Shown: positions 24,684 to 32,196 of the stretch, piece by piece
Numbering within the stretch: the stretch's first letter is position 1
How the letters are laid out: each line of letters opens with the position of its first letter
Assembly: GCF_000304315.1 (NCBI RefSeq)
Contig: NC_018485.1
Span: 1,520,501 to 1,584,500 of the forward strand
Origin: Methylocystis sp. SC2
GTDB taxonomy: Bacteria; Pseudomonadota; Alphaproteobacteria; Rhizobiales; Beijerinckiaceae
Direction: 5' to 3'
DNA: 64,000 nt
Translations under genes and position numbers: made by a program
The notes under the pieces: generated by a model
The model's database searches: none
Seen by the model: only the letters and a program-made list of their open reading frames with translations
What the model was told of the DNA's origin: nothing

Positions 24684-25727
24684 ATGAAGAAGTTTATCAG
24701 AATCGGGATTGATTTGGGCAAGCGGTATTTTCAAGTTCACGCGCTGGTGAGCGAGGATGGGCGGGCCGTCACGCGCAAGCTGCGGCGGGATGGTTTTCTT
24801 GCTTTTTTCGCCGAGGCGGGGCCCTGCCTGATCGGCATGGAAGCCTGCGGCTCGGCGCATTATTGGGGACGCGAACTGCGCGCCATGGGCCATGACGTGC
24901 GCCTGATCCCGCCGATTTACGTCAAGCCCTATGTCAAGCGCGGCAAGAACGACGCGGTCGACGCCGCGGCGGTGTGCGAGGCCGTGTCGCGGCCAGACAT
25001 GCGCTTCGTGCCGATCAAAAGCGCCGAGAACCAGGCGAGCTTGATGCTGCACAAGACGCGCGAGCTTCTGGTCAAGCAGCGCACCATGAGCGTCAATGCG
25101 CTGCGCGGACATCTCGCGGAGTTTGGCGTCGTCGCCGCCAAGGGCGTCGGCCATGCGGGCGAACTGCTGGAAAAAGCCAAGAATGACGCGACGCTTCCAG
25201 AAATCGCCAAGGCGACCGTAAAGATTTTCGTCCAGCAGCTGGAGGCGATCAGCGCCGCGATCGTCGCGCTCGATAAAGAGATCGCCAACGTCCATGCGCA
25301 AAGCGAGATCAGCAAATTGCTCGCCGGCGTCCCCGGCGTCGGCAAGATCGTCGCCACGGCGATCGTCGCCAGCGTCCCGGACCCCAGCGTCTTCAAATCC
25401 GCGCGCGACTTTGCCGCCTGGCTCGGCCTCACGCCCAGGCAAAACTCCAGCGGCGGCAAGGAAAAGCTCGGCGCCATCACCAAGCAGGGCAACCGCTATC
25501 TGCGCAAGCTGCTGACGCTCGGCGCGACCTCGCTGTTGCGCGTGGCCGGCAAACGCAACGGCGTTCTGCGCGATTGGCTCGTCGCCCTCCTGGCCAGGAA
25601 GCCGGCGCGGCTCGTGAGCCTCGCGCTCGCCAACAAGCTGGCGCGGATCATCTGGGCCATGATGACGACCGGCGAGGCCTTCCGAACCCAGATCATGGCG
25701 CGCGCAGGGAAGCCCTCGATGGCGTAA
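24684..25727 (+). CDS. IS110-family transposase (DEDD recombinase), copy 1
   Basis: 348 residues from ATG 24684, with AGGGAGG upstream. The N-terminal RuvC-like domain has the first Asp in IGIDLGK, the Glu in GMEACG, and the last two Asp in KNDAVDAAAV. The C-terminal Tnp20 domain has GVPGVGKIVATAI and the serine-bearing RQNSSGGKEKLG followed by KQGNRYLRKLL. Both catalytic regions are complete, so the gene looks functional. Enzymes of this family act with an element-encoded RNA that selects target and donor. Confidence 0.95.
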   Translation: MKKFIRIGIDLGKRYFQVHALVSEDGRAVTRKLRRDGFLAFFAEAGPCLIGMEACGSAHYWGRELRAMGHDVRLIPPIYVKPYVKRGKNDAVDAAAVCEAVSRPDMRFVPIKSAENQASLMLHKTRELLVKQRTMSVNALRGHLAEFGVVAAKGVGHAGELLEKAKNDATLPEIAKATVKIFVQQLEAISAAIVALDKEIANVHAQSEISKLLAGVPGVGKIVATAIVASVPDPSVFKSARDFAAWLGLTPRQNSSGGKEKLGAITKQGNRYLRKLLTLGATSLLRVAGKRNGVLRDWLVALLARKPARLVSLALANKLARIIWAMMTTGEAFRTQIMARAGKPSMA

Positions 25728-25983
25728 CCGTTCGAACCATCCAGTTTGGCGAGGGCGAAACATCGACGTGATGAACGACAGGGTCGGAAACGACGACGAA
25801 GGACACTCCGCTACGTGTCACGTGCACAAAGCTCGCGGGAATGATCAGGAGCCTTCGCAGTCGAACTTCATCAGGGCCAGCGGACATACGCGCCGCGCCA
25901 AAAGGCCGGACATATGACCGAAACCCGCCACCAGGTTCACCGCGCCGACAAAAAACCGCTTGCCAAGCGGGGCCGTCCACATA
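25728..25983 (+). ncRNA. Candidate bridge RNA region of IS110 copy 1
   Basis: In IS1111-type elements the guide (bridge) RNA is encoded in the right-end non-coding segment. This 256-base segment has no gene. It contains CGGGAATGAT (25836-25845), identical to the REP sequence flanking the left insertion junction. It also contains ACATATGAC (25910-25918), identical to the element's own right end (25979-25987). These are what target-binding and donor-binding loops would be expected to carry. The exact RNA ends and folding were not determined. Confidence 0.6.
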
Positions 25984-26048
25984 TGACACTGCGCAGCGGC
26001 TACCATTGAAGAGCAATATAGAGCTTTTCAAAAAGTGAACATGTCGCT

Positions 26049-26090
26049 CTATTCCCGATCAGGCCTACGGCCTGTCGGGAATGACACGCC
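26049..26090. repeat. REP-like right half downstream of GIY-YIG gene
   Basis: ATTCCCGATCAGGCC-tac-GGCCTGTCGGGAATGACAC unit immediately beyond the stop codon side of the GIY-YIG gene. With 26410-26515 it brackets that gene. Confidence 0.75.
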
Positions 26091-26096
26091 AAACGA

Positions 26097-26390
26097 TCAG
26101 TTGTTGAGGTCGAAATAGAGGTCTTTCCAAGCGGGATTGATCGTCTCGATCAATTCAAGCTTCCAACGCCGCTCCCACTTCTTCAACTGCTTTTCTCGCG
26201 CGATGGCTTCGCTCACGTCGCCGTAGGTTTCATACCAAACGAGCATGTGAACATTATATCGCGATGTGAAACCTCGGGCCTGTTTGGCCTTGTGCTCATA
26301 AATGCGCCGTGCCAAATCATTGGTCACGCCGACATAGAGCGTGCTGTTTCGCGCACTCGCGAGCATGTAGACAAAGTAACGTCGCTCCAT
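26097..26390 (-). CDS. GIY-YIG nuclease-domain protein
   Basis: 97 residues. Single-domain UPF0213/YhbQ-like GIY-YIG protein: FVYMLAS at the start supplies the Tyr of the motif, LYVGVTNDLARRIYEHK the YVG half with catalytic Arg. The Glu lies in the later helix region and the ending NPAWKDLYFD is family-typical. It is flanked on both sides by REP-like palindromes of the same family, an arrangement I recall for many such genes in alphaproteobacteria. A connection with spread of those repeats is possible but unproven. Confidence 0.9.
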   Translation of the reverse strand: MERRYFVYMLASARNSTLYVGVTNDLARRIYEHKAKQARGFTSRYNVHMLVWYETYGDVSEAIAREKQLKKWERRWKLELIETINPAWKDLYFDLNN

Positions 26391-26409
26391 CTTCGGGGCT
26401 TCCGGCTTG

Positions 26410-26515
26410 TCATTCCCGACGCGCGGAGCGCGATCGGGAATCCAGGGGCAAGATCAACCACGATTGGTGTGACTCTGGATTCCCGATCAGGCCTTCGGCC
26501 TGTCGGGAATGACAC
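26410..26515. repeat. REP-like paired palindrome upstream of GTA cluster
   Basis: Full unit: left hairpin GTCATTCCCGACGCGCG-ga-GCGCGATCGGGAATCC, right hairpin ATTCCCGATCAGGCC-ttc-GGCCTGTCGGGAATGAC. It lies between the GIY-YIG gene and the first GTA gene. Confidence 0.8.
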
Positions 26516-26566
26516 CCCTGGTCACTATAGCAAAACAAGCCGAGCGTAACTTCTGGAGACTGGCTG

Positions 26567-27106
26567 ATGGCGGCCAAATCCGTCCCGCCATGCGATGAAA
26601 AGATCGCGCAGGCGAAGCTTCTCTACGACTCTGGCGTCACGCCGATCAGCGAAATTCTCGAACTGCTCGGCATGACGCAGGCGCAGTTCCACACATACCG
26701 AGTCAACAACAACTGGCCGCTGCGCGCCTCCGCCTGCGCGCCGCGCAAGAAAGCGCAGGACGCCGCGCCGCCGCCGGCAAGGAAGCCGCGCGACGCGAAT
26801 CGGCTGATCGCCCGACTCGAAGACGCGGTCCAACAGGAATTCGCGCGCGCCGAAGCGGCGCTCGCCAAACCCGCGCCCAAGACCATCGAGGCGAGCGCCC
26901 GCACGCTCGCCAGCCTCGTCAAGACGCTCGCCGAATTGAAGCGCATGCGGCGCGAGAACAACGATCGCGAGAACGACGCCAACGATGACAGCGACCACGC
27001 CGGGAGCGAGCGAGACAGCGACGCGCCGCCACGCGAATTGGCCGAACTCCGCGCGGAGCTTGCTCGACGGCTTGAACGATTGCGCGGCGCGGGGCCGGCT
27101 GAATGA
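26567..27106 (+). CDS. GTA small terminase-like protein (gp1-type)
   Basis: 179 residues from ATG 26567 (GGAG upstream). The N-terminal helix-turn-helix (AKLLYDSGVTPISEILELLGMTQAQFHTYRV) resembles small terminase DNA-binding domains. The rest is a helical, charged region suited to oligomerisation (LIARLEDAVQQEFARAEAAL, LASLVKTLAELKRMRREN). It is immediately upstream of the large terminase, as g1 is in the Rhodobacter GTA. Assignment rests on position and the helix-turn-helix. Confidence 0.75.
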   Translation: MAAKSVPPCDEKIAQAKLLYDSGVTPISEILELLGMTQAQFHTYRVNNNWPLRASACAPRKKAQDAAPPPARKPRDANRLIARLEDAVQQEFARAEAALAKPAPKTIEASARTLASLVKTLAELKRMRRENNDRENDANDDSDHAGSERDSDAPPRELAELRAELARRLERLRGAGPAE

Positions 27107-28391
27107 GACGCTCGAAGGTCTGAGCGCAAGAGAGCTGGCGCGGCTGCTCGACGATTGGGAATTCGTCGCGCGGCGCGATCAATGGCCGCCGCCCCTCGCC
27201 GCGAGCGGCGCGCCCTGGCGCACATGGCTGATCCTCGGCGGACGCGGCGCCGGCAAGACGCGCGCCGGCGCCGAATGGGTGAAGGCGCTGGCGCTCGGCC
27301 GCGCGCAATTTTCGCTGGCGCCGCTCGGCCGCATCGCGCTCGTCGGCGAGACGGCCGCCGATGTGCGCGAAGTGATGGTCGAAGGCGTCTCCGGCCTCCT
27401 CGCGGTGCATGGGCGGCGCGAACGGCCGCGCTGGGAGACGACGCGCCGGCGGCTCGTCTGGGAGTCCGGCGCCGTCGCGCAGGCCTTTTCCGCGGAAGAT
27501 CCGGAAAGCCTGCGCGGCCCGCAGTTTCACGCCGCCTGGTGCGATGAACTCGCGAAATGGCGTTATGCCAGGGAGACATGGGACATGCTGCAATTCGGCC
27601 TGCGTCTCGGCGACTGGCCGCGTCAGCTCGTGACGACGACGCCGCGGCCGCTGCCGCTCTTGAAAGAGCTGATCGCCAATCCGACGAGCGTCGTGACGCG
27701 CGCCTTGACGCGCGAGAACGCCGCCAATCTTGCGCCGTCATTTCTCGAAAGCGTCGTCGCGCAATATGCCGGCACGCGATTGGGCCGCCAGGAGCTCGAC
27801 GGCGAAATACTCGACGAGCGCAAGGATGCGCTGTGGACTCGCGACATGCTGGAGCGCGCCCGTGTGCATGAGGCGCCCCCCTTGAAGCGCATCGTCGTCG
27901 CGGTCGACCCGCCGGCGAGTTCGGGAAAACGCGCCGACAATTGCGGCCTCGTCGCCGCGGGGATCGAAGAAGCAGGCATGCTTTACGTTCTCGCCGACGC
28001 GACTCTATCCGCGGCGCGTCCGGCGCAATGGGCGCGCGCGGCGATCGCGCTCTATCACAAGCTCTCGGCCGACGCGCTTGTCGCCGAAGTCAATCAGGGC
28101 GGCGAGATGGTGCGCGCCGTGCTGAACGAAGCCGACCCATCGGCGCCCGTGACCATGGCGCGCGCGACGCGCGGCAAATATTTGCGCGCCGCGCCGGTCG
28201 CGCAGCTCTATGAACAGGGCCGCGTCAAACATGTCGGCGCCTTTCCGGCGCTCGAAGACGAGATGTGCGATTTCGCCGCCGACGGACTTTCGTCCGGGCG
28301 AAGTCCCGACCGGCTCGACGCGCTGGTCTGGGCGATTACCGCGCTCGCCTTGACGCCAAAGGCGCCGGAGCCCCGCATGCGGCGGGTCTAA
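26985..28391 (+). CDS. GTA large terminase (DNA packaging ATPase/nuclease, gp2)
   Basis: Packaging motor protein: Walker A GGRGAGKTRAGAEW, the adenine/coupling segment GPQFHAAWCDELAKW, and a C-terminal RNase H-like nuclease with the Asp in VVAVDPPAS. The ATG at 26985 gives 468 residues but a 122-base overlap with the small terminase gene. The TTG codons at 27060 or 27072 match the usual GTA TerL start better (SLLDGLN). In GTAs headful packaging of host DNA is carried out by this enzyme. All catalytic elements look intact. Confidence 0.92.
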   Translation: MTATTPGASETATRRHANWPNSARSLLDGLNDCAARGRLNETLEGLSARELARLLDDWEFVARRDQWPPPLAASGAPWRTWLILGGRGAGKTRAGAEWVKALALGRAQFSLAPLGRIALVGETAADVREVMVEGVSGLLAVHGRRERPRWETTRRRLVWESGAVAQAFSAEDPESLRGPQFHAAWCDELAKWRYARETWDMLQFGLRLGDWPRQLVTTTPRPLPLLKELIANPTSVVTRALTRENAANLAPSFLESVVAQYAGTRLGRQELDGEILDERKDALWTRDMLERARVHEAPPLKRIVVAVDPPASSGKRADNCGLVAAGIEEAGMLYVLADATLSAARPAQWARAAIALYHKLSADALVAEVNQGGEMVRAVLNEADPSAPVTMARATRGKYLRAAPVAQLYEQGRVKHVGAFPALEDEMCDFAADGLSSGRSPDRLDALVWAITALALTPKAPEPRMRRV

Positions 28392-28405
28392 AGGGACGCC
28401 TCCCT

Positions 28406-28528
28406 ACCCTCCCCTCGCCGGGGAGGGTCGCGACGAAGTCGCGGGGTGGGGTGGGTTCCTTATTGTTTCCATTGGTCACCCCACCCCGAACCGCTTCGCG
28501 GTTCGACCTCCCCATCAAGGGGAGGGTG
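28406..28528. repeat. Palindromic intergenic element between terL and portal
   Basis: Four nested or adjacent hairpins fill the gap: ACCCTCCCC-tcgcc-GGGGAGGGT, GGGGTGGGGTG...CACCCCACCCC, GAACCG-cttcg-CGGTTC-like, and CCTCCCC-atcaa-GGGGAGG. It is a different family from the REP-like units and resembles the short CCCTCCCC/GGGGAGGG elements frequent in alphaproteobacteria. Probably a miniature mobile repeat that may affect expression of downstream GTA genes. Confidence 0.65.
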
Positions 28529-28568
28529 AGCGCGCGCCGCTACACGCTTTCCTTTCAAAGGACATTCG

Positions 28569-30680
28569 ATGCCCTCACTGCTCTCGCGTCTCATCGGCGC
28601 GGTCGCGCCGACGCGCGAAACCAAATATTCGCGCGCGGCGAAGCTCCTCGCCATGCATGCGCTCGGACAGCCGTACTGGAGCGCGCGCAATTCGACGACG
28701 CTGACGCGCGAAGGCTATGAGCGCAACGCCGTCTGTCATCGCTGCGTGCGCATGGTGGCTGAGGCCGCCGCGTCCGTCCCCTGGCTCGTCTATGAGGGCC
28801 GCGAGGAGGCGGTCGACCATCCGCTCCTCTCTCTCATCGAGCGCCCCAATCCGCTCGACACCAGCGCCTCCTTCATCGAGACGATCTGCGCCAATCTGCT
28901 GCTTTATGGAAACGCCTATGTCGAATCCGTCCTGATCGACGAGGAGCTGCGCGAACTCTGTGCGCTGCGGCCCGACCGCATGAGCATCGAGGCGGGACGC
29001 AACGGCTGGCCCGCGGCCTTCATCTATCGCGCGCTCGGACAGGAAGCGCGCTACGAGATGCGCGGCGAAGGGATCGAGCCGATCCTTCACATCAAATTCT
29101 TCAATCCGCTCGACGATTACTACGGCTTTCCGCCGCTCGCCGCCGCGCAGGTGGCGCTCGACACGCATAACGCCGCGAGTTTCTGGAACAAGGCGCTGCT
29201 CGACAATTCCGCGCGTCCATCGGGCGCCCTCGTCTATGCGGGGCCCGAAGGCGCGCATCTCACCGACGAGCAATTCTCGCGGCTGAAGGAAGAGCTGGAG
29301 GAAAATTTCTCCGGCGCGACCAACGCCGGAAGGCCGCTGCTGCTCGAAGGCGGGCTCGACTGGAAGGCGCTGTCGCTTTCGCCGAAGGACATGGATTTTA
29401 CCGAGTCGAAGGCGGGCGCGGCGCGCGAGATCGCGCTCGCCTTCGGCGTGCCGCCGCTGCTGCTGGGTCTTCCCGGCGACAACACCTTCAGCAATTACAC
29501 TGAAGCCAATCGCGCCTTCTGGCGCCAGACCGTGCTGCCGCTCGTCGCGCGCGTGCAGAAGAGCTTCCAGGCCTGGCTGCAACCGGGCTTCGGTCACTTT
29601 CGTCTCGACTATAACGCCGACCGTCTCGAAGCATTGGCGAGCGAGCGCGCCGCCGAATGGGAGCGCGTCGGCAAAGCGGCTTTCCTCACGCTCGACGAAC
29701 AGCGCGAGGCGCTGGGCTATGGACCGGCGCCGAAAGAGGCGCTCTTCGCCAAACGCGATGTCGGTCTGGAGCGCCGCTATAGCCCGGATCAGCCGCGCGT
29801 CCCGGCGGGAAGTTCCGGCGGCGGGCAATGGACGAGCGACGGGGGCGGCGGAGATTCGGGAGGCGACTCTAGCGGCGGGCGAGATGATCGCACGCGGCGG
29901 CGGGATGTGGAGGACCGAGTCCGGACGGCGCTGAACGCCAATCCGAATGTCGCGAGCGATGCGGACAACCCCATCACGCGCGTGCAAAGTCGGCGCGTCG
30001 GGGGCGATGCCGGCGCCACGCCGGCGCAGTTCGCAAGAGAGACAATCACGGCGGAGCGCGCCGCACGAGCGATGACGCGCGTGCAAGAACTCGATCCCGA
30101 CTGGCGACCGCCGCAAACTCTCATCGATCCGGAGAACATCGAACATCGCATCGAACGCAATGAAAGCGATTTCCGCGAGGCGGACGCGCGCTACGCCGAG
30201 CTTCTGCGCGCAAAGTTCGGCGACAACATGCCGCCGCGCGATTCACTTCGTCGGCTGCGGACACGAGAATCGGTGATCGAAGAATTTTATCCATCTGGCG
30301 TTACAGGCCCGGAACAGGATCGGATCGATAGTCTGGCGCGAGATCCCGCATCGCCCCGTCAGCCCCGCTGGCCAGAGGTCGCGACAATATTGCGGTTGGA
30401 GAAAGAGACTGGCAGGCCCTTTAAGAGGTCAAGCGCCTCTGGCGCAGATTTCCAGGACGAGTTTGGTCAAAAATGGGATGCGGTAGGAAGCGATGCATCA
30501 GATCAGTTTTTCAATTACGAAGAGTTTACGAACCGCCTCAATAGGAAGCTGAGCAATCGTGCGGTTGACCGATACGTCGTTGATCTTTCAGGCCTGGGCG
30601 GCAAGAATGCTGCAAGAGTATTGAGCTACATTTGGGGACTGCCCGTTGAAACACAGGCGCGCATTAGAGTTCTGAGGTGA
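28569..30680 (+). CDS. GTA/HK97-family portal protein fused to a putative C-terminal toxin domain
   Basis: 703 residues, against about 390-430 for normal GTA portals. Residues 1 to about 400 are a complete HK97-type portal (GNAYVESVLIDEELREL, FNPLDDYYGFPPLAAA, FGVPPLLLGLPGDNTFSNY, LTLDEQREALGYGP). From about 404 comes YSPDQPRVPAGSSGGGQWT, then a Gly/Ser-rich linker. This motif is, from memory, a recurrent joint before toxin domains in alphaproteobacterial phage-like proteins. The last ~270 residues end in a domain with ADFQDEFGQKWDAVG and VVDLSGLGGKNA, a pattern like CdiA-type nuclease toxin tips. GC content falls in this last part. Immunity-like genes follow at once. Confidence 0.8.
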   Translation: MPSLLSRLIGAVAPTRETKYSRAAKLLAMHALGQPYWSARNSTTLTREGYERNAVCHRCVRMVAEAAASVPWLVYEGREEAVDHPLLSLIERPNPLDTSASFIETICANLLLYGNAYVESVLIDEELRELCALRPDRMSIEAGRNGWPAAFIYRALGQEARYEMRGEGIEPILHIKFFNPLDDYYGFPPLAAAQVALDTHNAASFWNKALLDNSARPSGALVYAGPEGAHLTDEQFSRLKEELEENFSGATNAGRPLLLEGGLDWKALSLSPKDMDFTESKAGAAREIALAFGVPPLLLGLPGDNTFSNYTEANRAFWRQTVLPLVARVQKSFQAWLQPGFGHFRLDYNADRLEALASERAAEWERVGKAAFLTLDEQREALGYGPAPKEALFAKRDVGLERRYSPDQPRVPAGSSGGGQWTSDGGGGDSGGDSSGGRDDRTRRRDVEDRVRTALNANPNVASDADNPITRVQSRRVGGDAGATPAQFARETITAERAARAMTRVQELDPDWRPPQTLIDPENIEHRIERNESDFREADARYAELLRAKFGDNMPPRDSLRRLRTRESVIEEFYPSGVTGPEQDRIDSLARDPASPRQPRWPEVATILRLEKETGRPFKRSSASGADFQDEFGQKWDAVGSDASDQFFNYEEFTNRLNRKLSNRAVDRYVVDLSGLGGKNAARVLSYIWGLPVETQARIRVLR

Positions 30681-30684
30681 AAAT

Positions 30685-31092
30685 ATGTCGTCTCTCGTTA
30701 CTTTCGACGCTATCGACAAGGAATGGCTGCCAATTTCCCGAGGGCAGTTCGAAGCCATATTGGGAGGAGCCTACGAACTCTATCTCGATCGCAACAAGGC
30801 ACCGCGCTTCGCCAAAGTCTTGTGGCCAAAAGTGCTTGGCTTCCTTCACGACGGCTGGCCCGACAAACACGAGTTTCCCGACGGAAAAGGTCTGGACTTT
30901 CTTGAATTCAGCGACTACCCGCGCGAGGAACGGATTGAATTGTTGCGTGCGATGGAGGCCTATTACGCCGACTTCCAGCGCGATCAACTCGATCCTGGGC
31001 TGACCTGGATGCGCGAGCGCAAGGAGATTTTCACCCCTGCTTTCGAGGAAGTGATCGGACTGATGCGTGAGGAGCTCGCGGCGACATCGTAA
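30685..31092 (+). CDS. Probable immunity protein for portal-fused toxin
   Basis: 135 residues, acidic and cytosolic, starting four bases after the portal-toxin stop (ATG 30685). Helical segments dominate, with many aromatic and acidic residues (RFAKVLWPKVLGFLHDGWPDKHEF, FLEFSDYPREERIELLRAMEAYY). No family recognised. It is not a known GTA component, and it sits exactly where a cognate immunity gene would be. Function is inferred from position, size and charge. Confidence 0.55.
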   Translation: MSSLVTFDAIDKEWLPISRGQFEAILGGAYELYLDRNKAPRFAKVLWPKVLGFLHDGWPDKHEFPDGKGLDFLEFSDYPREERIELLRAMEAYYADFQRDQLDPGLTWMRERKEIFTPAFEEVIGLMREELAATS

Positions 31093-31161
31093 ACGGTGTG
31101 CGCAGAACTCTTGGGTCATCGACCAGAATGGCAAACTCCACTACCTCTTTGGAGGTCGTTA

Positions 31162-31482
31162 ATGTCCACCTGCTTTTTCTTCGATAGCGCCTTACGGCTC
31201 GACCAGACCAAGGAGCTGCTCTCCCAAGCTCGTGAAAAATATCGAGATATTCTCCGCTACTTCTGGCTTTCGGAAGTCGAAGAAGCGAGGCCTCCTAATA
31301 TTGAAGACGACGCCGAATACGGTTTCGATCCAAAATGTACCTTCCTGATCGAATGGAACAAAGAACGCTCGGAACTGCTCGAACTCATCCCCGCGATCTT
31401 TTATGAGGCGTTCGGCAAGGAGAATATCCTTGTACGCGACAACAACTACGACGTGGTCCCGCCTCCCAAAACAGTTGATTAG
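31162..31482 (+). CDS. Second small acidic protein, possible orphan immunity gene
   Basis: 106 residues from ATG 31162, chosen for TTTGGAGG upstream. Soluble, acidic, beginning MSTCFFFDSALRLDQTKELL and ending with a polar tail. Not recognised. It lies between the first immunity-like gene and the diverged portal fragment. It may be an immunity gene kept from an earlier toxin allele or a second partner for this one. Confidence 0.45.
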   Translation: MSTCFFFDSALRLDQTKELLSQAREKYRDILRYFWLSEVEEARPPNIEDDAEYGFDPKCTFLIEWNKERSELLELIPAIFYEAFGKENILVRDNNYDVVPPPKTVD

Positions 31483-31483
31483 C

Positions 31484-31638
31484 GGGCGCGGCGCGCGAGA
31501 TCGCGCTCGCCTTCGGCGTGCCGCCGCTGCTGTTGGGTCTGCCCGGCGACAATACGTTCAGCAATTACGCCGAGGCCAATCGCGCCTTCCGGCGCCAGAC
31601 CGTTCTGCCGCTCGTCGCGCGCGTGCAGAAGAGTTTTC
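31484..31638 (+). pseudogene. Diverged fragment of GTA portal gene
   Basis: About 155 bases encode AGAAREIALAFGVPPLLLGLPGDNTFSNYAEANRAF..., the same segment as portal residues about 283-334 (29413-29567). Several silent and two amino-acid differences show it is not a recent exact duplicate. It starts directly after the second immunity-like gene and breaks off before a REP-like unit. It looks like the displaced remnant of an older portal allele left when the toxin cassette arrived. Confidence 0.8.
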
Positions 31639-31677
31639 GCTGGATCACGCTTTCGAAGGACGGGCGTCTAGCGTTAT

Positions 31678-31790
31678 GTCGTTCCCGACGCTTCGCAATA
31701 GCGAAGCGATCGTGAATCCATAAGCAAACATCGAGACTCGATTGCAGTCCTGGATTCCCGATCGCGCGCACAGCGCGCGTCGGAAATGAC
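31678..31790. repeat. REP-like paired palindrome
   Basis: Variant unit: GTTCCCGACGCTTCGC-aata-GCGAAGCGATCGTGAATCC and GGATTCCCGATCGCGCGC-aca-GCGCGCGTCGGAAATGAC. It separates the portal remnant from the next GTA genes. Confidence 0.7.
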
Positions 31791-31834
31791 TCGACAAGCG
31801 CGTCGCCCTGCCGCCTTAGAAATTGAACGCAGCC

Positions 31835-32023
31835 ATGTCCGACATTCTGAACGCCATCTTGGAGCGCGGCGATCTCGCGCATCTCGCGCTCTTCCTGTGG
31901 GCCTGCGCCGCCACCGCGCAAGCCTATCTCGCGTTGCGCGAACTCGGCGAGGCGACGCGCCGCCTTGACGCTTTCGTGCGCGAACTCGCGCGGTTCAACC
32001 GACGCTGCAGGAGCGATCAATGA
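31835..32023 (+). CDS. Small GTA-cluster membrane protein (gp3.5-like position)
   Basis: 62 residues from ATG 31835: one hydrophobic helix (LAHLALFLWACAATAQAYLAL) then a basic amphipathic C-terminus. It occupies the place between portal and prohead protease where other GTA clusters have a small gene. Overlaps the next gene by ATGA. Function unknown. Confidence 0.65.
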   Translation: MSDILNAILERGDLAHLALFLWACAATAQAYLALRELGEATRRLDAFVRELARFNRRCRSDQ

Positions 32024-32196
32024 GTCAGAACAATTGGCTTCGGCATTTCTTCAAGCGTTCGCGCGCGCGCCCTGCGCGCCGGCGCGAAGACCCTTCCGCG
32101 GTCTTCAAGACCTTCGTCGAATTGCTGGCGCAATTGCGCAATGACGCCCGTGCGGCAAGCCAAGCGCCGATCAACGCCCAGGCGGAGCGGCGCTGA
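32020..32196 (+). CDS. Very small GTA-cluster protein, unknown
   Basis: 58 residues (MSQNNWLRHFFKRSRAR... ending NAQAERR), basic at the start, helical in the middle. It is coupled to both neighbours: ATG within the previous stop (ATGA), and its stop overlaps the ATG of the protease gene (TGATG). The tight overlaps support real translation. Not recognised. Confidence 0.55.
   Translation: MSQNNWLRHFFKRSRARPARRREDPSAVFKTFVELLAQLRNDARAASQAPINAQAERR

Larger units (their letters stand above)
24604..25986 (+). mobile_element. IS110-family (IS1111-like) insertion sequence, copy 1
   Basis: About 1383 bases bounded by TGA at each end (24601-24603 and 25984-25986), with no long target duplication. Subterminal inverted repeats GTGGACGGCCCCGCCT near the left end and AGCGGGGCCGTCCAC near the right end are characteristic of the IS1111 branch. 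It contains one transposase gene and a 256-base 3' non-coding segment. The second copy, inverted, is at 35990-37372 and appears identical over the parts I compared. Confidence 0.9.

Noticed and set aside
24633..25763. 376-codon minus-strand frame within IS110 copy 1
   Set aside because: Antisense of the transposase; no motifs; repeated in copy 2 only because the element is repeated.
25693..26031. 112-codon minus frame over the IS right end
   Set aside because: Covers the candidate bridge RNA and reads out of the element into flanking DNA; composition and lack of motifs argue against coding.
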